A stretch of 64,000 nt of DNA, taken from Peptoniphilaceae bacterium. Lineage in GTDB: Bacteria > Bacillota > Clostridia > Tissierellales > Peptoniphilaceae. Location of the stretch: contig CAJUSY010000045.1 in assembly GCA_910589545.1 (NCBI GenBank), forward strand, positions 41,050 through 105,049, given 5' to 3'. The notes beneath the pieces were generated by a model. The model ran no database searches and had not been told where the DNA came from. It saw only the letters and a list, made by a program, of their open reading frames with translations. This document shows positions 36,559-46,416 of this stretch, one piece after another. Every line of letters begins with the position of its first letter. Positions within the stretch are counted from its first letter, which is position 1. Position numbers and translations under genes: made by a program.

Positions 36559-37935
36559 TCACCTATTCATATGTTGTTTTATCATTTCCGGTGATAATCT
36601 GTCCAATTCGTTTTCTGGTAATATCTTCAATAAATCCCACGCAAGATCTAGTGTTTCTTCTATTTCTCTGTTTTCATAGTAATCTTGTCTTACAAATCTA
36701 TTTTCAAATTCGTCTCCAAATTTCAAATATTTTTGATCTGCTTCACTCAAATCATCTGCTCCGATAATTTGTGCCAAATCTCTGACTTCTTGAACATGAG
36801 AATAACTTGAAAATAATTGGCTACTTACATCCGGATGATCTTCTCTTGTGTATCCTTCACCAATACCATCTTTCATAAGTCTCGATAATGATGGAAGAAC
36901 ATTGATTGGTGGATATATGTCTTTTTGCATCAAACTTCTTTCCAAAACAATTTGTCCTTCAGTAATATATCCTGTTAAGTCCGGAATAGGATGAGTAATA
37001 TCGTCATTAGGCATCGTCAAAATCGGAATTAATGTTACAGAGCCTTCTGCATCTTTAATCATACCTGCTCTTTCATACAATGATGCCAAATCAGAATACA
37101 AATATCCTGGATAGCCCTTTCTAGAAGGGACTTCTTCTCTTTTTGATGAAACTTCACGAAGAGCTTCTGCGTAACTTGTCAAATCAGTAATAATAACCAA
37201 AACGTGATAATTTTTTTCGAAAGCCAAGTATTCCGCTGCAGTTAGTGCCGCTCTTGGAGTAATAATTCTTTCCATTATTGAATCATCAGCGTAATTTACA
37301 AACATACACACATTATTCAATACACCAGATTGTCTGAAAGTATCTTCGAAAAATCTTGCTTCGTCGTGTTTTACACCAATCGCTCCAAATACAATAGCGA
37401 AGTTATCTTCGTTTGCACCTTTGATTTTAGCTTGACGAACGATTTGTGCAGCCAATCTATTGTGACTCATTCCAGATCCAGAAAATACTGGAAGTTTTTG
37501 TCCTCTAATAAGAGTCATCAAACAATCTATTGAACTAATTCCTGTTTGGATGAAATCTCTTGGATAAACTCTCGAAACAGGGTTGATGGCACGTCCATTT
37601 ACGTTGTAGCGCTTTGCTGCGTAAATATCACCACCATCGTCTATTGGTTGACCAATTCCGTTGAATTTTCTTCCCAAAATATCTTCTGACAAAGCTATTT
37701 CAAATGGTCTTTGTGAAAATCTAACTCTAGTATTTTCGGTACTCATCCCTGTACTGTCTCCAAATACTTGGATAGTAACAGTATCATCGTTAATATTTAC
37801 AACTTTACCAACCATTGATTTATCTGATGCAGATGATTTTACTTCTACAACTTCTCCAAAAGATGCTTCGTTCACATTTTCAACTTCTATAATTGAACTT
37901 TCAACTTTTTTTAGTTTAATGTATTCTTTTATCAT
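36559..37935 (-). CDS. ntpB: V/A-type ATPase subunit B
   Basis: This 458-residue non-catalytic nucleotide-binding subunit has a degenerate P-loop region (FSGSGMSHNRLAAQI) in place of a Walker A. It also has LTDLTSYAEALREVSSKREEVPSRKGYPGYLYSDL and the conserved C-terminal helix bundle. It alternates with subunit A in the head of the enzyme. Confidence 0.97.
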   Translation of the reverse strand: MIKEYIKLKKVESSIIEVENVNEASFGEVVEVKSSASDKSMVGKVVNINDDTVTIQVFGDSTGMSTENTRVRFSQRPFEIALSEDILGRKFNGIGQPIDDGGDIYAAKRYNVNGRAINPVSRVYPRDFIQTGISSIDCLMTLIRGQKLPVFSGSGMSHNRLAAQIVRQAKIKGANEDNFAIVFGAIGVKHDEARFFEDTFRQSGVLNNVCMFVNYADDSIMERIITPRAALTAAEYLAFEKNYHVLVIITDLTSYAEALREVSSKREEVPSRKGYPGYLYSDLASLYERAGMIKDAEGSVTLIPILTMPNDDITHPIPDLTGYITEGQIVLERSLMQKDIYPPINVLPSLSRLMKDGIGEGYTREDHPDVSSQLFSSYSHVQEVRDLAQIIGADDLSEADQKYLKFGDEFENRFVRQDYYENREIEETLDLAWDLLKILPENELDRLSPEMIKQHMNR

Positions 37936-37943
37936 AAAATCAC

Positions 37944-39710
37944 CTACTTTTCGTACTTGCTAATCAAATCGCTGTAAAACTCTTTGATTTCGTCATTCAA
38001 ATCTTTTATTCCACTCAAATCTTCGTTTGGAATTGTATTTTTCATCGCTATAACTTTTGAATACAAATCGGCATTCTTAACTTGAGAAATAGGAATTTGT
38101 TCTTTGATTGCTTTGTAACCTTCTTCATATAGTAATTTTATAGTTTTAAGCATTTCAACTTGCTTTTTAAGAGGAACATAAGTATCCACCTTACTAAAAG
38201 CATTTTGTTGCAAAAATCCTAACTTCATTACATTTGAAATATCCAAAATCAATCTTTGATCGTCTGGAAGAACATCTTCACCTACAAGCATTACTATTTC
38301 TTTTAATTTGTCTTCTTCGTATAACAATTTAAGCATTTGATTTCTCAAATCCACAACATCTTCGCCGAGTTTTGATTCGTAATAATCTCTTAATTTTTCA
38401 ACATAAGAAGAATAACTGCTCATCCAGTTAATTGCAGGATAATGTCTTGAATATGCTAAGTCCTTGTCCAAACCCAAGAACACATTTACAAATCTCTTAG
38501 TGTTTTCAGTAACTGGTTCACTGAAATCTCCACCAGCTGGAGAAACAGCTCCGATAATTGTGACTGAACCTTCATTGTCATTCAAAGTTTTGACAATTCC
38601 TGCTCTTTCATAAAATTGTGCAATTCTTGATGGAAGATATGCAGGGTATCCTTCTTCTGCAGGCATTTCTTCTAGTCTTCCAGAAATTTCACGAAGAGCT
38701 TCTGCCCAACGAGAAGTAGAGTCCGCCATTATTGCGACATCGTATCCCATATCTCTGAAATATTCCGCCATTGTAATTCCAGTGTAGATGCTTGCTTCTC
38801 TGGCTGCTACTGGCATGTTGGAAGTATTTGCAATCAAAACTGTTCTTTCCATAAGTGGCTTTCCGTTATTTGGGTCGATAAGTTTTGGAAAATCTTCCAA
38901 TACTTCTGTCATTTCGTTACCACGTTCGCCACAACCAATGTAAATTATAATATCTGCATCAGCGTATTTTGCCAATTGGTGTTGTGTCATTGTCTTTCCT
39001 GTACCAAATCCACCAGGAATTGCCACAGTACCACCTTTTGCAAGTGGGAAGAACACATCCAAAATTCTTTGTCCAGTTTCCAATAGACGATCCACATCTA
39101 ATCTTTCTTTGGAAGGTCTAGGAATTCTGATTGGCCAATCTTGATACAATTTAATATCTGTTAAATTGCCAAAATCATCTTCCACTTGCATAATAGTCGT
39201 TTCAATATTGTACTTGCCATTTTCAAGTACGTTTCTTACAGTACCATTAACCCCAACTGGAATCATAATTTTGTGAACAATAGCTTCTGTTTCTGGAACT
39301 TCTGCTATGATTTGTCCTTGAGTAACTTCGTCTCCATCTTTAACTTTAATAGTGACATCCCATAACTTTTCTTCATCAATAGAAATAAGTCCAATACCTT
39401 CTGGGATAAAAGTCGAAAATTTATCCCTAATATCTTGTAACGGTCTTTCAATACCATCAAACATATTCTTCAACAAACCAGGTCCCAACTTCAATGAAAG
39501 TGGTTTGTTAGTATGATAAATTTCGTCATCCTTCTTTAATCCTTCAGTTTCTTCGTAAACTTGGATAACTGCGATATCATCCTCAAGACTGATAACTTCG
39601 CCGATTAATTTCTTTTCACCGATTAACACCATTTCTTTCGCTGTGAAATCAGTCATGTTTCTTCCTTTAATTACAGGACCATTAATAGAAAAAATCTTAC
39701 CATTATTCAT
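37944..39710 (-). CDS. ntpA: V/A-type ATPase catalytic subunit A
   Basis: This 588-residue protein is read from the ATG at 39710, which has GGTGAT at the right distance; a GTG at 39719 is a weaker option. The catalytic P-loop is GGFGTGKTMTQHQL, with the A-type insertion domain (about 110-200) and the ADSTSRWAEALREISGRLEEMPAEEGYP block. It hydrolyses or makes ATP at the A/B interface. Its start overlaps the end of subunit E. Confidence 0.97.
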   Translation of the reverse strand: MNNGKIFSINGPVIKGRNMTDFTAKEMVLIGEKKLIGEVISLEDDIAVIQVYEETEGLKKDDEIYHTNKPLSLKLGPGLLKNMFDGIERPLQDIRDKFSTFIPEGIGLISIDEEKLWDVTIKVKDGDEVTQGQIIAEVPETEAIVHKIMIPVGVNGTVRNVLENGKYNIETTIMQVEDDFGNLTDIKLYQDWPIRIPRPSKERLDVDRLLETGQRILDVFFPLAKGGTVAIPGGFGTGKTMTQHQLAKYADADIIIYIGCGERGNEMTEVLEDFPKLIDPNNGKPLMERTVLIANTSNMPVAAREASIYTGITMAEYFRDMGYDVAIMADSTSRWAEALREISGRLEEMPAEEGYPAYLPSRIAQFYERAGIVKTLNDNEGSVTIIGAVSPAGGDFSEPVTENTKRFVNVFLGLDKDLAYSRHYPAINWMSSYSSYVEKLRDYYESKLGEDVVDLRNQMLKLLYEEDKLKEIVMLVGEDVLPDDQRLILDISNVMKLGFLQQNAFSKVDTYVPLKKQVEMLKTIKLLYEEGYKAIKEQIPISQVKNADLYSKVIAMKNTIPNEDLSGIKDLNDEIKEFYSDLISKYEK

Positions 39711-40311
39711 TGATATCACCGCCAGTCATTAGATTATGAATATCTTCTCCCATTTGATGCTTGCAATCTTTCATTTTTGACAAGTATGTGTAATCAAAAT
39801 TCACCGTTTTTTCAACGTCTTGAATCATAAATCCTCCCAAATAATTGTTCGGAATGGTCTTGATTTCTTCGACTTTTTCACAACTTAAATTCTTAGTTAC
39901 ATAATCATAATCATTTTGTAAAACCAATAATACTACCTTGTAGTCCAAATCAGCCAAGTTTTCTTCAATATCCTTGATTAATTTTTCCTTATAAGCATCT
40001 GTCTTTACAAAATCCAATATTTTTTTAGTAACATTATCAAACAATTTTTGCAATACATTTTCTTTCAAAACCAAAAGCTCTCTTCTGCTTTCTTGTTCAG
40101 CAGTTCTCAATTTTTCTATAGATTTTTGTTCAGCTTTTCTGGTTCTTTTGTTCAAATTAAAATTGTATTCGTCAATTAACTTTTGTTCGTAATTTTTTAG
40201 CTCATTTTGATTAGAGTTTTTTACATCGAGAAGTCTCTTTTCATAATCTTTTTTCTTATTCGTATAGATTATCTTGTTAAAAATATCTAATTTCTTTTCT
40301 AATAAAATCAT
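39703..40311 (-). CDS. ntpE: V/A-type ATPase subunit E
   Basis: This 202-residue protein has an N-terminal coiled coil rich in Lys/Glu (about 1-100) and a globular C-terminal domain (about 105-200) with NDYDYVTKNL and NYLGGFMIQD, the 'GG' block of E subunits. It forms the peripheral stalk with the G-like subunit. The C-terminus overlaps the subunit A start. Confidence 0.9.
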   Translation of the reverse strand: MILLEKKLDIFNKIIYTNKKKDYEKRLLDVKNSNQNELKNYEQKLIDEYNFNLNKRTRKAEQKSIEKLRTAEQESRRELLVLKENVLQKLFDNVTKKILDFVKTDAYKEKLIKDIEENLADLDYKVVLLVLQNDYDYVTKNLSCEKVEEIKTIPNNYLGGFMIQDVEKTVNFDYTYLSKMKDCKHQMGEDIHNLMTGGDINE

Positions 40312-40319
40312 TTCTACCT

Positions 40320-40628
40320 CTAATCTACCTTAATTCCTATAGATCCCTTGATGTATTTCATCAAGAAATCTTTGTCTTCAAGTCCTTTTCTTCCGGGTAT
40401 TGTTACAACCAATGGTTTCTTACCCTTGTCTTTGTGTTTTGTCACTTCATCTGTAATTGTATTGAACACCTCTTCAGTAATAATGACAACACCCAAAGTA
40501 TCATCCATAGTTGCAGCCTTGAAAGCTCTCTTCATTTCGGCTTGTGTTTTGGCTACTAGACCAGTGATTCCAGCAAGGCGCATACCAAGATTTGTAACAT
40601 TATCCGCACTTATAATTACGGATTTCAT
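40320..40628 (-). CDS. ntpG: V/A-type ATPase subunit F
   Basis: This 102-residue protein with a CheY-like fold has LGMRLAGITGLV near the start and GVVIITEEVFNTI and PLVVTIPGRKG, all standard for the F rotor subunit (called NtpG in Enterococcus hirae). It follows subunit K by two bases. Confidence 0.93.
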   Translation of the reverse strand: MKSVIISADNVTNLGMRLAGITGLVAKTQAEMKRAFKAATMDDTLGVVIITEEVFNTITDEVTKHKDKGKKPLVVTIPGRKGLEDKDFLMKYIKGSIGIKVD

Positions 40629-40630
40629 AA

Positions 40631-41050
40631 TTATAATTGTTGCAAAATAAGAATTGAAATAACCAATCCGTAAATTGCAATACCTTCTGCTAATCCTACA
40701 TAAATTAATGATTTACCTAATAATGATGGATCTTCACTAACAGCTCCCAATGCTGAAGAACCTACAACACCTACTGCATAACCAGTACCAATTGTTGCAA
40801 GACCAGTTGATAAAGCTGCTGCTAAAAGACCAATACCATTAGATGCACCAGCTGCAGATTCTGCAAATGCTGAATTTGGCATTAAAAATACAATTGCCAT
40901 TACAAGACATGGAATTATAGCAAAAAGATTAGTTCTTAAAGCTTTTTTTAATTTTGTTTTTGATGAATCAGTGTTGTTATATAACAAATAAACACCTGAA
41001 CCTATAGTTAATAAAACTATTATTGCTGTTGAAATTAAAATAAAATACAT
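40631..41050 (-). CDS. ntpK: V/A-type ATPase proteolipid subunit K
   Basis: This 139-residue protein has four hydrophobic segments (about 3-25, 41-62, 72-100, 113-138). Only the last pair looks like a proteolipid hairpin, with the ion-carrying Glu122 in YVGLAEGIAIYGL. The first pair lacks an acidic residue and ends PNSAFAES, like a signal or anchor. The 156-residue Enterococcus NtpK is a duplicated hairpin, so this is a different build. Ion choice (H+ or Na+) cannot be set from this sequence alone. Confidence 0.9.
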   Translation of the reverse strand: MYFILISTAIIVLLTIGSGVYLLYNNTDSSKTKLKKALRTNLFAIIPCLVMAIVFLMPNSAFAESAAGASNGIGLLAAALSTGLATIGTGYAVGVVGSSALGAVSEDPSLLGKSLIYVGLAEGIAIYGLVISILILQQL

Positions 41051-41063
41051 ATATTTATCTCCT

Positions 41064-42995
41064 TTAAATTCTCTTTATAGTTGGTTGGAATAAAATTCCA
41101 TCCCCTTTAAAATACTTACTAAACAATTCATAATATTCAAGTCTCAATGATTGAATGAACACAATCAAACCTTCAAGACCCAAAATCACGATATTTCCTA
41201 CGATTATCATAGCTATGTTACCTGCATTAGTTCCGATCATTTTACCAATAGATGTAAATGCCAAGAACAAACCAACGTGGTTGATAGCGAATGCTCCCAC
41301 TCTTATAAATGATACAGTTGAAGAAAACATCGAAATCAAAGTTTCAATAATTGAAAATGAACTTTCGACATAATAACCTGTAACATCTAATCCATTGTGA
41401 AGAGGTCTTCTCTTGTACAAAAGTTGTGTCAATGGAACTTTGAAAATCATTACAAAGATTACTATCAACATACATGCTGCTATCACTCCAACAGGCACAA
41501 TGTGTAATTCCAATGCAACAGTTGCAGCTAATAACAAGAACAACAAGAATAACAAAAACCCTGCCAAACCTTCTTGCCCGAAAAGTCCTTCTTGCACATC
41601 TTTAAAAATATAATTGTTGCATAATCCTAAAACATAAGCTATCAATAAAAGTCCAATTCCAAGGCCTATCGCTATAATCAAAACCTTGTTGATATTTTCA
41701 AATGGTTTCAAAAATAACGCCGGAATAATTCCTTCTAATCCGAAGAAAGAACCGTAAAGAATTCCAAAAACCATGGAACTTGCACCAATTCTTTCAAGAA
41801 GTCCGCCCATCATTTTGTCCTTAAACTTAGCTAACAAAACACCTGCGACAAACATCACAGCACCTTGTCCCAAATCTCCAAACATAGCTCCGAACAACAA
41901 CATATAAGTCAATCCAAAAAACACAGTTGGATCAATTTCCTTGTAGTTTGGAGTTCCATACATGTTTACTAAAAGTTCAAACGGCTTAAAAAACTTGTTG
42001 TTTTTGAGTTTGGTGGGAGGAGTTAATCCACTATCATCCGCATCCAAGAAATTAATGAACATATCATCATATAAAGATAATTTTTCTTGAACCACACCCT
42101 TAGCCGATTCAGGAACCCATCCTGCCAAGTAAAAGTAATTTTCACTTCTACCAAGTAAACTCTTAACATCTTCCAATTGAATCAATAAATTAGAAGAAAT
42201 CACCATATCAATAATTTTGCTCTTATTGTCTCTGTAAATCTCATTCAAACTTTGATTCAATTGTGAGATTTTAGCTCCCAATTCCTCATTTTCCAATTCT
42301 ATTTTAGAAATTATTTCTTTTGGAACATCTTTTCTATTCTTGTTAATATTAATATCAGTCCAATTCAAAGACCTTAGAATTCTGTCTGTTTCAATAGAAA
42401 CAGCCTTTGGATAAATAGCTACATACACTTCTTTTTTGTTTTTGCTAGACAAATGAAGCACACTCGCCATGATATTATCGTAGTTTTTCTTCAACTTTAG
42501 TCTGTTTTCCTTAGTCAAATAGCCAAAACGATAATCAAAATACTTCATATCACACAAGCTTTCAATAGATACATCCAAGTCTTCAATCAAATACAAATCT
42601 TCCAATTCTTTTTTATTTTCAGAAATTTGATTTTCATAATCGTAAATCTTGTCTACCTTAGACTTGATAGAACCGTAGAAGTCTTTGATTTCATCCTCGC
42701 TGTACTCTCTTTTTAATCTCTCATCTTTCAAATCAATCTTGAAAATATCCTTCAAATTATCAGAGATTAAACTCAAATCCTTAACATCTTTGTTTTCAAA
42801 ACCATATACATTATTAAACTCCATGGTCTTTTCGATATTTTCACTATTAATATTTACGATAAAAGTATTGTTTTCGATTTGGCTCAAACTATCAGTAAGT
42901 TCGACACTTCCAATATCCAACAAATCTTTTATAGTGGATTCAAGATACTTCAGATTTCCAACTACATTCATCATGTACATTTTTTCTGCTCTCAA
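41064..42995 (-). CDS. ntpI: V/A-type ATPase subunit I
   Basis: This 643-residue protein has a cytosolic N-terminal half (about 1-320, with coiled coil) and seven to eight membrane spans in the C-terminal half. Included are DPTVFFGLTYMLLFGAMFGDLGQGAVMF and, near the end, SFIRVGAFAINHVGLFLAF, which carries the conserved half-channel arginine. It is the stator a-type subunit that forms the ion path with K. Confidence 0.96.
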   Translation of the reverse strand: MRAEKMYMMNVVGNLKYLESTIKDLLDIGSVELTDSLSQIENNTFIVNINSENIEKTMEFNNVYGFENKDVKDLSLISDNLKDIFKIDLKDERLKREYSEDEIKDFYGSIKSKVDKIYDYENQISENKKELEDLYLIEDLDVSIESLCDMKYFDYRFGYLTKENRLKLKKNYDNIMASVLHLSSKNKKEVYVAIYPKAVSIETDRILRSLNWTDININKNRKDVPKEIISKIELENEELGAKISQLNQSLNEIYRDNKSKIIDMVISSNLLIQLEDVKSLLGRSENYFYLAGWVPESAKGVVQEKLSLYDDMFINFLDADDSGLTPPTKLKNNKFFKPFELLVNMYGTPNYKEIDPTVFFGLTYMLLFGAMFGDLGQGAVMFVAGVLLAKFKDKMMGGLLERIGASSMVFGILYGSFFGLEGIIPALFLKPFENINKVLIIAIGLGIGLLLIAYVLGLCNNYIFKDVQEGLFGQEGLAGFLLFLLFLLLAATVALELHIVPVGVIAACMLIVIFVMIFKVPLTQLLYKRRPLHNGLDVTGYYVESSFSIIETLISMFSSTVSFIRVGAFAINHVGLFLAFTSIGKMIGTNAGNIAMIIVGNIVILGLEGLIVFIQSLRLEYYELFSKYFKGDGILFQPTIKRI

Positions 42996-43007
42996 TTTAC
43001 CACTTCC

Positions 43008-44024
43008 TTAAACTCTTCTAATAAGATAAGACTTGGACTTTTCAAAATCCAAATTAAATCTCTTAGATTCCACACTTTTTTCAATATCAAACTTTTCAAA
43101 CTCAAGTAATTCGCCAATTCCAATAAGTTTAGAAATATTGTACTTATTAGTATGTAGCAAATCCATCGCCCTGAAATAAAGATACCTGTAAACTCTCCTA
43201 TCCATATACAAATCAATATCATTGTCGGTATTAACCAAGAAAGAATACTTACTTTCGGAAATAAATTTCATCAATTCATCAAAATCCATATAAGAAATCC
43301 TCTTCAAATCGTCCAATTGGAACAATTTGCCGCCCAAAATTGTAAAGTTGAAAATAATCTCGCTATTGATTTCATAATATTTGTTAGCTCTATAAATCCA
43401 TTCCAAATTCAATAAGTCGATTTTTTCACCATAATAATCTTGGACAATCTTAGAATCTTGTTTCGATAAACCTTGACTCATCTTGATAATGTTTGAATAA
43501 TAATTTCTATCCAAGTTCATCTCAATAAAAAACAAAATTCTGTGACGATTTTCTTCCTTGTACCTATCGACAATAGATTTGTATGGCTCATCTAACATAT
43601 CCACAAAATCTTGAATCGTAGTCGACGAAGAAATTCGAGAAAATTTTGTATCCTTGAGAACTATAAGATTATCATTCAACCTATCGGTGTATTCCCTTCT
43701 AACGATAACACGCGCCAAAGTCTTAATATCTTCAACGACATAATACTCCAACAAAGAATTATAAAAATCCTTGTATCTGCCATTCATATAATACTTCAAC
43801 TTTTCTTCAGTTTTAATCATCTTATCATTAAGACTATTTTCAAACTGACTCACGCCCTCGTTTTCGTATTCACCCTCGATCTTTCCCAATTTCAAAAGGT
43901 AATCATATTGATCCTTATTAGTATCAGCTTCTAATAATTTCTTAAAATCATCATCAGATAATAGCTCTGAACTTATTTTAGAAATCTTAGTATTAAGCGC
44001 ACTATATAACCTTGCAGATCCCAT
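43008..44024 (-). CDS. ntpC: V/A-type ATPase subunit C (d-type)
   Basis: This 338-residue, all-helical protein is of the expected size for the bacterial C subunit that couples the D shaft to the K ring. It has LLEYYVVEDIKTLARVIVRREY in the middle and YRYLYFRAMDLL near the end. The identification rests on operon order (G-C-I-K) plus these segments. Confidence 0.9.
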   Translation of the reverse strand: MGSARLYSALNTKISKISSELLSDDDFKKLLEADTNKDQYDYLLKLGKIEGEYENEGVSQFENSLNDKMIKTEEKLKYYMNGRYKDFYNSLLEYYVVEDIKTLARVIVRREYTDRLNDNLIVLKDTKFSRISSSTTIQDFVDMLDEPYKSIVDRYKEENRHRILFFIEMNLDRNYYSNIIKMSQGLSKQDSKIVQDYYGEKIDLLNLEWIYRANKYYEINSEIIFNFTILGGKLFQLDDLKRISYMDFDELMKFISESKYSFLVNTDNDIDLYMDRRVYRYLYFRAMDLLHTNKYNISKLIGIGELLEFEKFDIEKSVESKRFNLDFEKSKSYLIRRV

Positions 44025-44026
44025 AA

Positions 44027-44335
44027 TTACTCCGTAATAATATTGAAGAATTTATCCACCAATCTATCCTCGTTCTTATCGAAGATTTCCTTTAATTGGT
44101 TCTTCTTTTCTTCAATACTTCTCTTTTGATTTTCGATATTATTGTTTTGGCTATTAATAATATCGTCATGGACAGAATTAAGTTTAGTTACAGATTCTGA
44201 TTGATATTTGTCTTGAAGCTCTCTTATAGCTTCTTTTTGTTTTTTTTGTTCAGTCACAAGATCATTTTGAAAAGATTCATCCAAATCCTGTGCTTTTTTA
44301 TCAATCTCAATTATTTTATTGATTACATCTTTCAT
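44027..44335 (-). CDS. V/A-type ATPase subunit G/H-like peripheral-stalk protein
   Basis: This 102-residue protein is almost entirely charged helix (Lys/Glu/Gln heptads), as expected for the stalk partner of subunit E. It is the first gene of the operon, 2 bases before subunit C. Similarity is low by nature, and position supports the call. Confidence 0.8.
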   Translation of the reverse strand: MKDVINKIIEIDKKAQDLDESFQNDLVTEQKKQKEAIRELQDKYQSESVTKLNSVHDDIINSQNNNIENQKRSIEEKKNQLKEIFDKNEDRLVDKFFNIITE

Positions 44336-44359
44336 AAACTCACTTCCTCACATCTACCT

Positions 44360-44365
44360 ATTATA
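44360..44365 (-). promoter_or_regulatory. Probable -10 element of the V-ATPase operon
   Basis: A perfect TATAAT on the minus strand lies 24 bases before the first V-ATPase start codon; no convincing -35 is seen. The rest of the 279-base gap (44336-44614) is extremely AT-rich and, apart from the terminator at its far end, shows nothing else. Confidence 0.4.
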
Positions 44366-44581
44366 ACCCATATAATTTTTTAAATCTAAATTGATTTTAG
44401 ATATATTGTTGAATTTTTTATAAAAATTGCTATACGTATAAATGAAAACATTTTTATTATATTTTTTTGATTGCTGTAACTTTGATATTTTTAATTTACA
44501 TTTTTTAAAATGAAAAATAGTCTTATTAAAAATATAAACAAAGTTTTTGTCTTAATGAGTAATGTTTTCTATTTTTTGCAA

Positions 44582-44608
44582 TAAAAAACTGGGAGATATT
44601 CTCCCAGC
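44582..44608 (-). terminator. Terminator after the J-domain gene
   Basis: The stem CTGGGAGA/TCTCCCAG (44589-44607) with a three-base loop is followed by TTTTTT on the minus strand. Confidence 0.88.
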
Positions 44609-44614
44609 GATAAA

Positions 44615-45427
44615 CTATTTTTTGTTTTTGATTTTGTTGTATCTTTCTATGTTTTGTTCATTGGACAAAAAGTCGTATGCGTTGTTAACTTCTTGGAACT
44701 TCGCAGTTGCATCTGCTGCTTTGTTTATATCAGGGTGATATTTCTTGGCAAGTTTTCTGTAATTCAATTTTATTTCGTACTTGTCTGAGTTGTATCCAAC
44801 TCCCAACGTGTCACAATGTTGTTCGTAAGTTCTCACAAAATCATCCACTGGATTTTGGTATTGGTTTTGATATCCATATCCTTGTTGACCATAACCTTGG
44901 TTGTATCCACCGTATTGACCTTGTTGTTGGTAATATCCAAAATCATCGAAGCCAAATCCGTTTTGATTGAACCATTCGTTAAATCTTCTAGTCCATTCTT
45001 CTTGTTCACGTCTTTGTCGTTCTTCACGCGCTTTTCTTTCTTCTTCTTGTTTGTTGAAGATGTATTTTTTCTTGTAATCAGAATAAGAGGTGTATTTTGT
45101 TTGTGAATTATTGAGATAATAATCCCCGTATCCAAGTAGGAATTCAACCATAGAATATTTTACATATTTTAGATAATTGACGAATCCTTTACCCAAAATA
45201 GGAAATATCGTTATGAACAAAACCGTAAATGTAATCCATTTGTATTTGAAAAATATATAAGGAAAGAACAATATAAATATACAGCCGAAAGATAGTATGG
45301 ATCCTAATACATACCTAAATCCCACTGTTAAATTCACCAATGTTTCTATAAATGCTATTAAAAATCCGAAAAATCCATCCAAAAATTTCGCAAATCCTTT
45401 TACGAAACCTCCCCATGCTTTCTTCAT
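44615..45427 (-). CDS. Membrane protein with C-terminal J (DnaJ) domain
   Basis: The 270-residue protein has two or three hydrophobic segments at the N-terminus (about 10-90) and a charged stretch rich in Glu/Arg (about 125-145). A Gly/Tyr/Gln-rich linker (about 155-190) leads to a J domain at about 205-270 with the HPD motif in KLAKKYHPDINKAA. J domains stimulate DnaK-type chaperones, so this would recruit DnaK to the membrane. It lacks the Zn and substrate domains of true DnaJ. It is divergent from the MoxR/VWA pair. Confidence 0.85.
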   Translation of the reverse strand: MKKAWGGFVKGFAKFLDGFFGFLIAFIETLVNLTVGFRYVLGSILSFGCIFILFFPYIFFKYKWITFTVLFITIFPILGKGFVNYLKYVKYSMVEFLLGYGDYYLNNSQTKYTSYSDYKKKYIFNKQEEERKAREERQRREQEEWTRRFNEWFNQNGFGFDDFGYYQQQGQYGGYNQGYGQQGYGYQNQYQNPVDDFVRTYEQHCDTLGVGYNSDKYEIKLNYRKLAKKYHPDINKAADATAKFQEVNNAYDFLSNEQNIERYNKIKNKK

Positions 45428-45507
45428 TCATTCACCTACTTCCAATTTCTTTTAATTTATTATATCATACTAATGTCACAAATTAGATAGTTTATGAAAG
45501 AGGTAAT

Positions 45508-46416
45508 ATGATTAATTTACTTGAATCACAAAATATAAATAAAAATTTAATAAAAGATGTAGAAAACTTTTTGAAGGACAATGATGTAGATGACAAATTC
45601 AAATCCAGAATTCCTAAACCACGATTTAACTACTATGGAAAAGAAGTTTTGGAGATGGCTATAACAAGCATTTTGGAAGCGAATAATTTGCTATTGGTTG
45701 GTCCTAAAGCTACCGGCAAGAATATATTGTGCGATAATTTGGCGTATATTTTCCAAAGACCACAATGGAATATTTCTTTTCATGTGAACACGGATTCTGA
45801 AAGTTTGATTGGTATGGATACTTTGAAAAACGATGAGGTTATTTTCAGAGCAGGTCCAGTGTTGGAATCTTCATTGAATGGAGGTTTCTGCGTTTTCGAT
45901 GAGATTAATATGGCTAAGAACGATTCTGTTGCTATTATGCACTCCGTTTTGGATTATCGTCGAATTATAGATATACCTGGTTTTGAAAAAGTAGACATTC
46001 ACGATAAAACAAGATTCTTAGCTACAATGAATTACGGATACGCCGGTACGCGAGAAATCAATGAAGCGTTGTTGTCCAGATTTTTTGTCATAGATATGCC
46101 AAAAACAGACGAAAAAACTTTGAACAAGATACTTTCAGAAGAATTTTCATTGACAGACACCGCTCAAAAAATGTTCGTGAGATTTTTTATGGATTTACAA
46201 GAAAAAAGTTTGAATTCTGAAATTTCTGGAAGATGTATCGACTTGCGTGGTTTATTATCTTCAATCCACGCTATGAAAAGAGGTTTGAGAGTTAAATCAA
46301 GCTTAAAACTTGGAATTGTCAATAAAACATTTGATGAATTTGAAAAAACAATCGTGCAAGATATTATCGATACCATATTTAAGGACGATTTAAAACCGGA
46401 AGAGATATTTGAATAA
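45508..46416 (+). CDS. MoxR-type AAA+ ATPase
   Basis: This 302-residue AAA+ protein has Walker A GPKATGKN (the final Ser/Thr is Asn here), Walker B FCVFDEINMAK and the arginine-finger region EALLSRFFVIDMP. MoxR ATPases act as chaperones that insert cofactors or assemble complexes together with VWA proteins. It starts 80 bases from the divergent J-domain gene and overlaps the VWA gene (TAATG). Confidence 0.85.
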   Translation: MINLLESQNINKNLIKDVENFLKDNDVDDKFKSRIPKPRFNYYGKEVLEMAITSILEANNLLLVGPKATGKNILCDNLAYIFQRPQWNISFHVNTDSESLIGMDTLKNDEVIFRAGPVLESSLNGGFCVFDEINMAKNDSVAIMHSVLDYRRIIDIPGFEKVDIHDKTRFLATMNYGYAGTREINEALLSRFFVIDMPKTDEKTLNKILSEEFSLTDTAQKMFVRFFMDLQEKSLNSEISGRCIDLRGLLSSIHAMKRGLRVKSSLKLGIVNKTFDEFEKTIVQDIIDTIFKDDLKPEEIFE

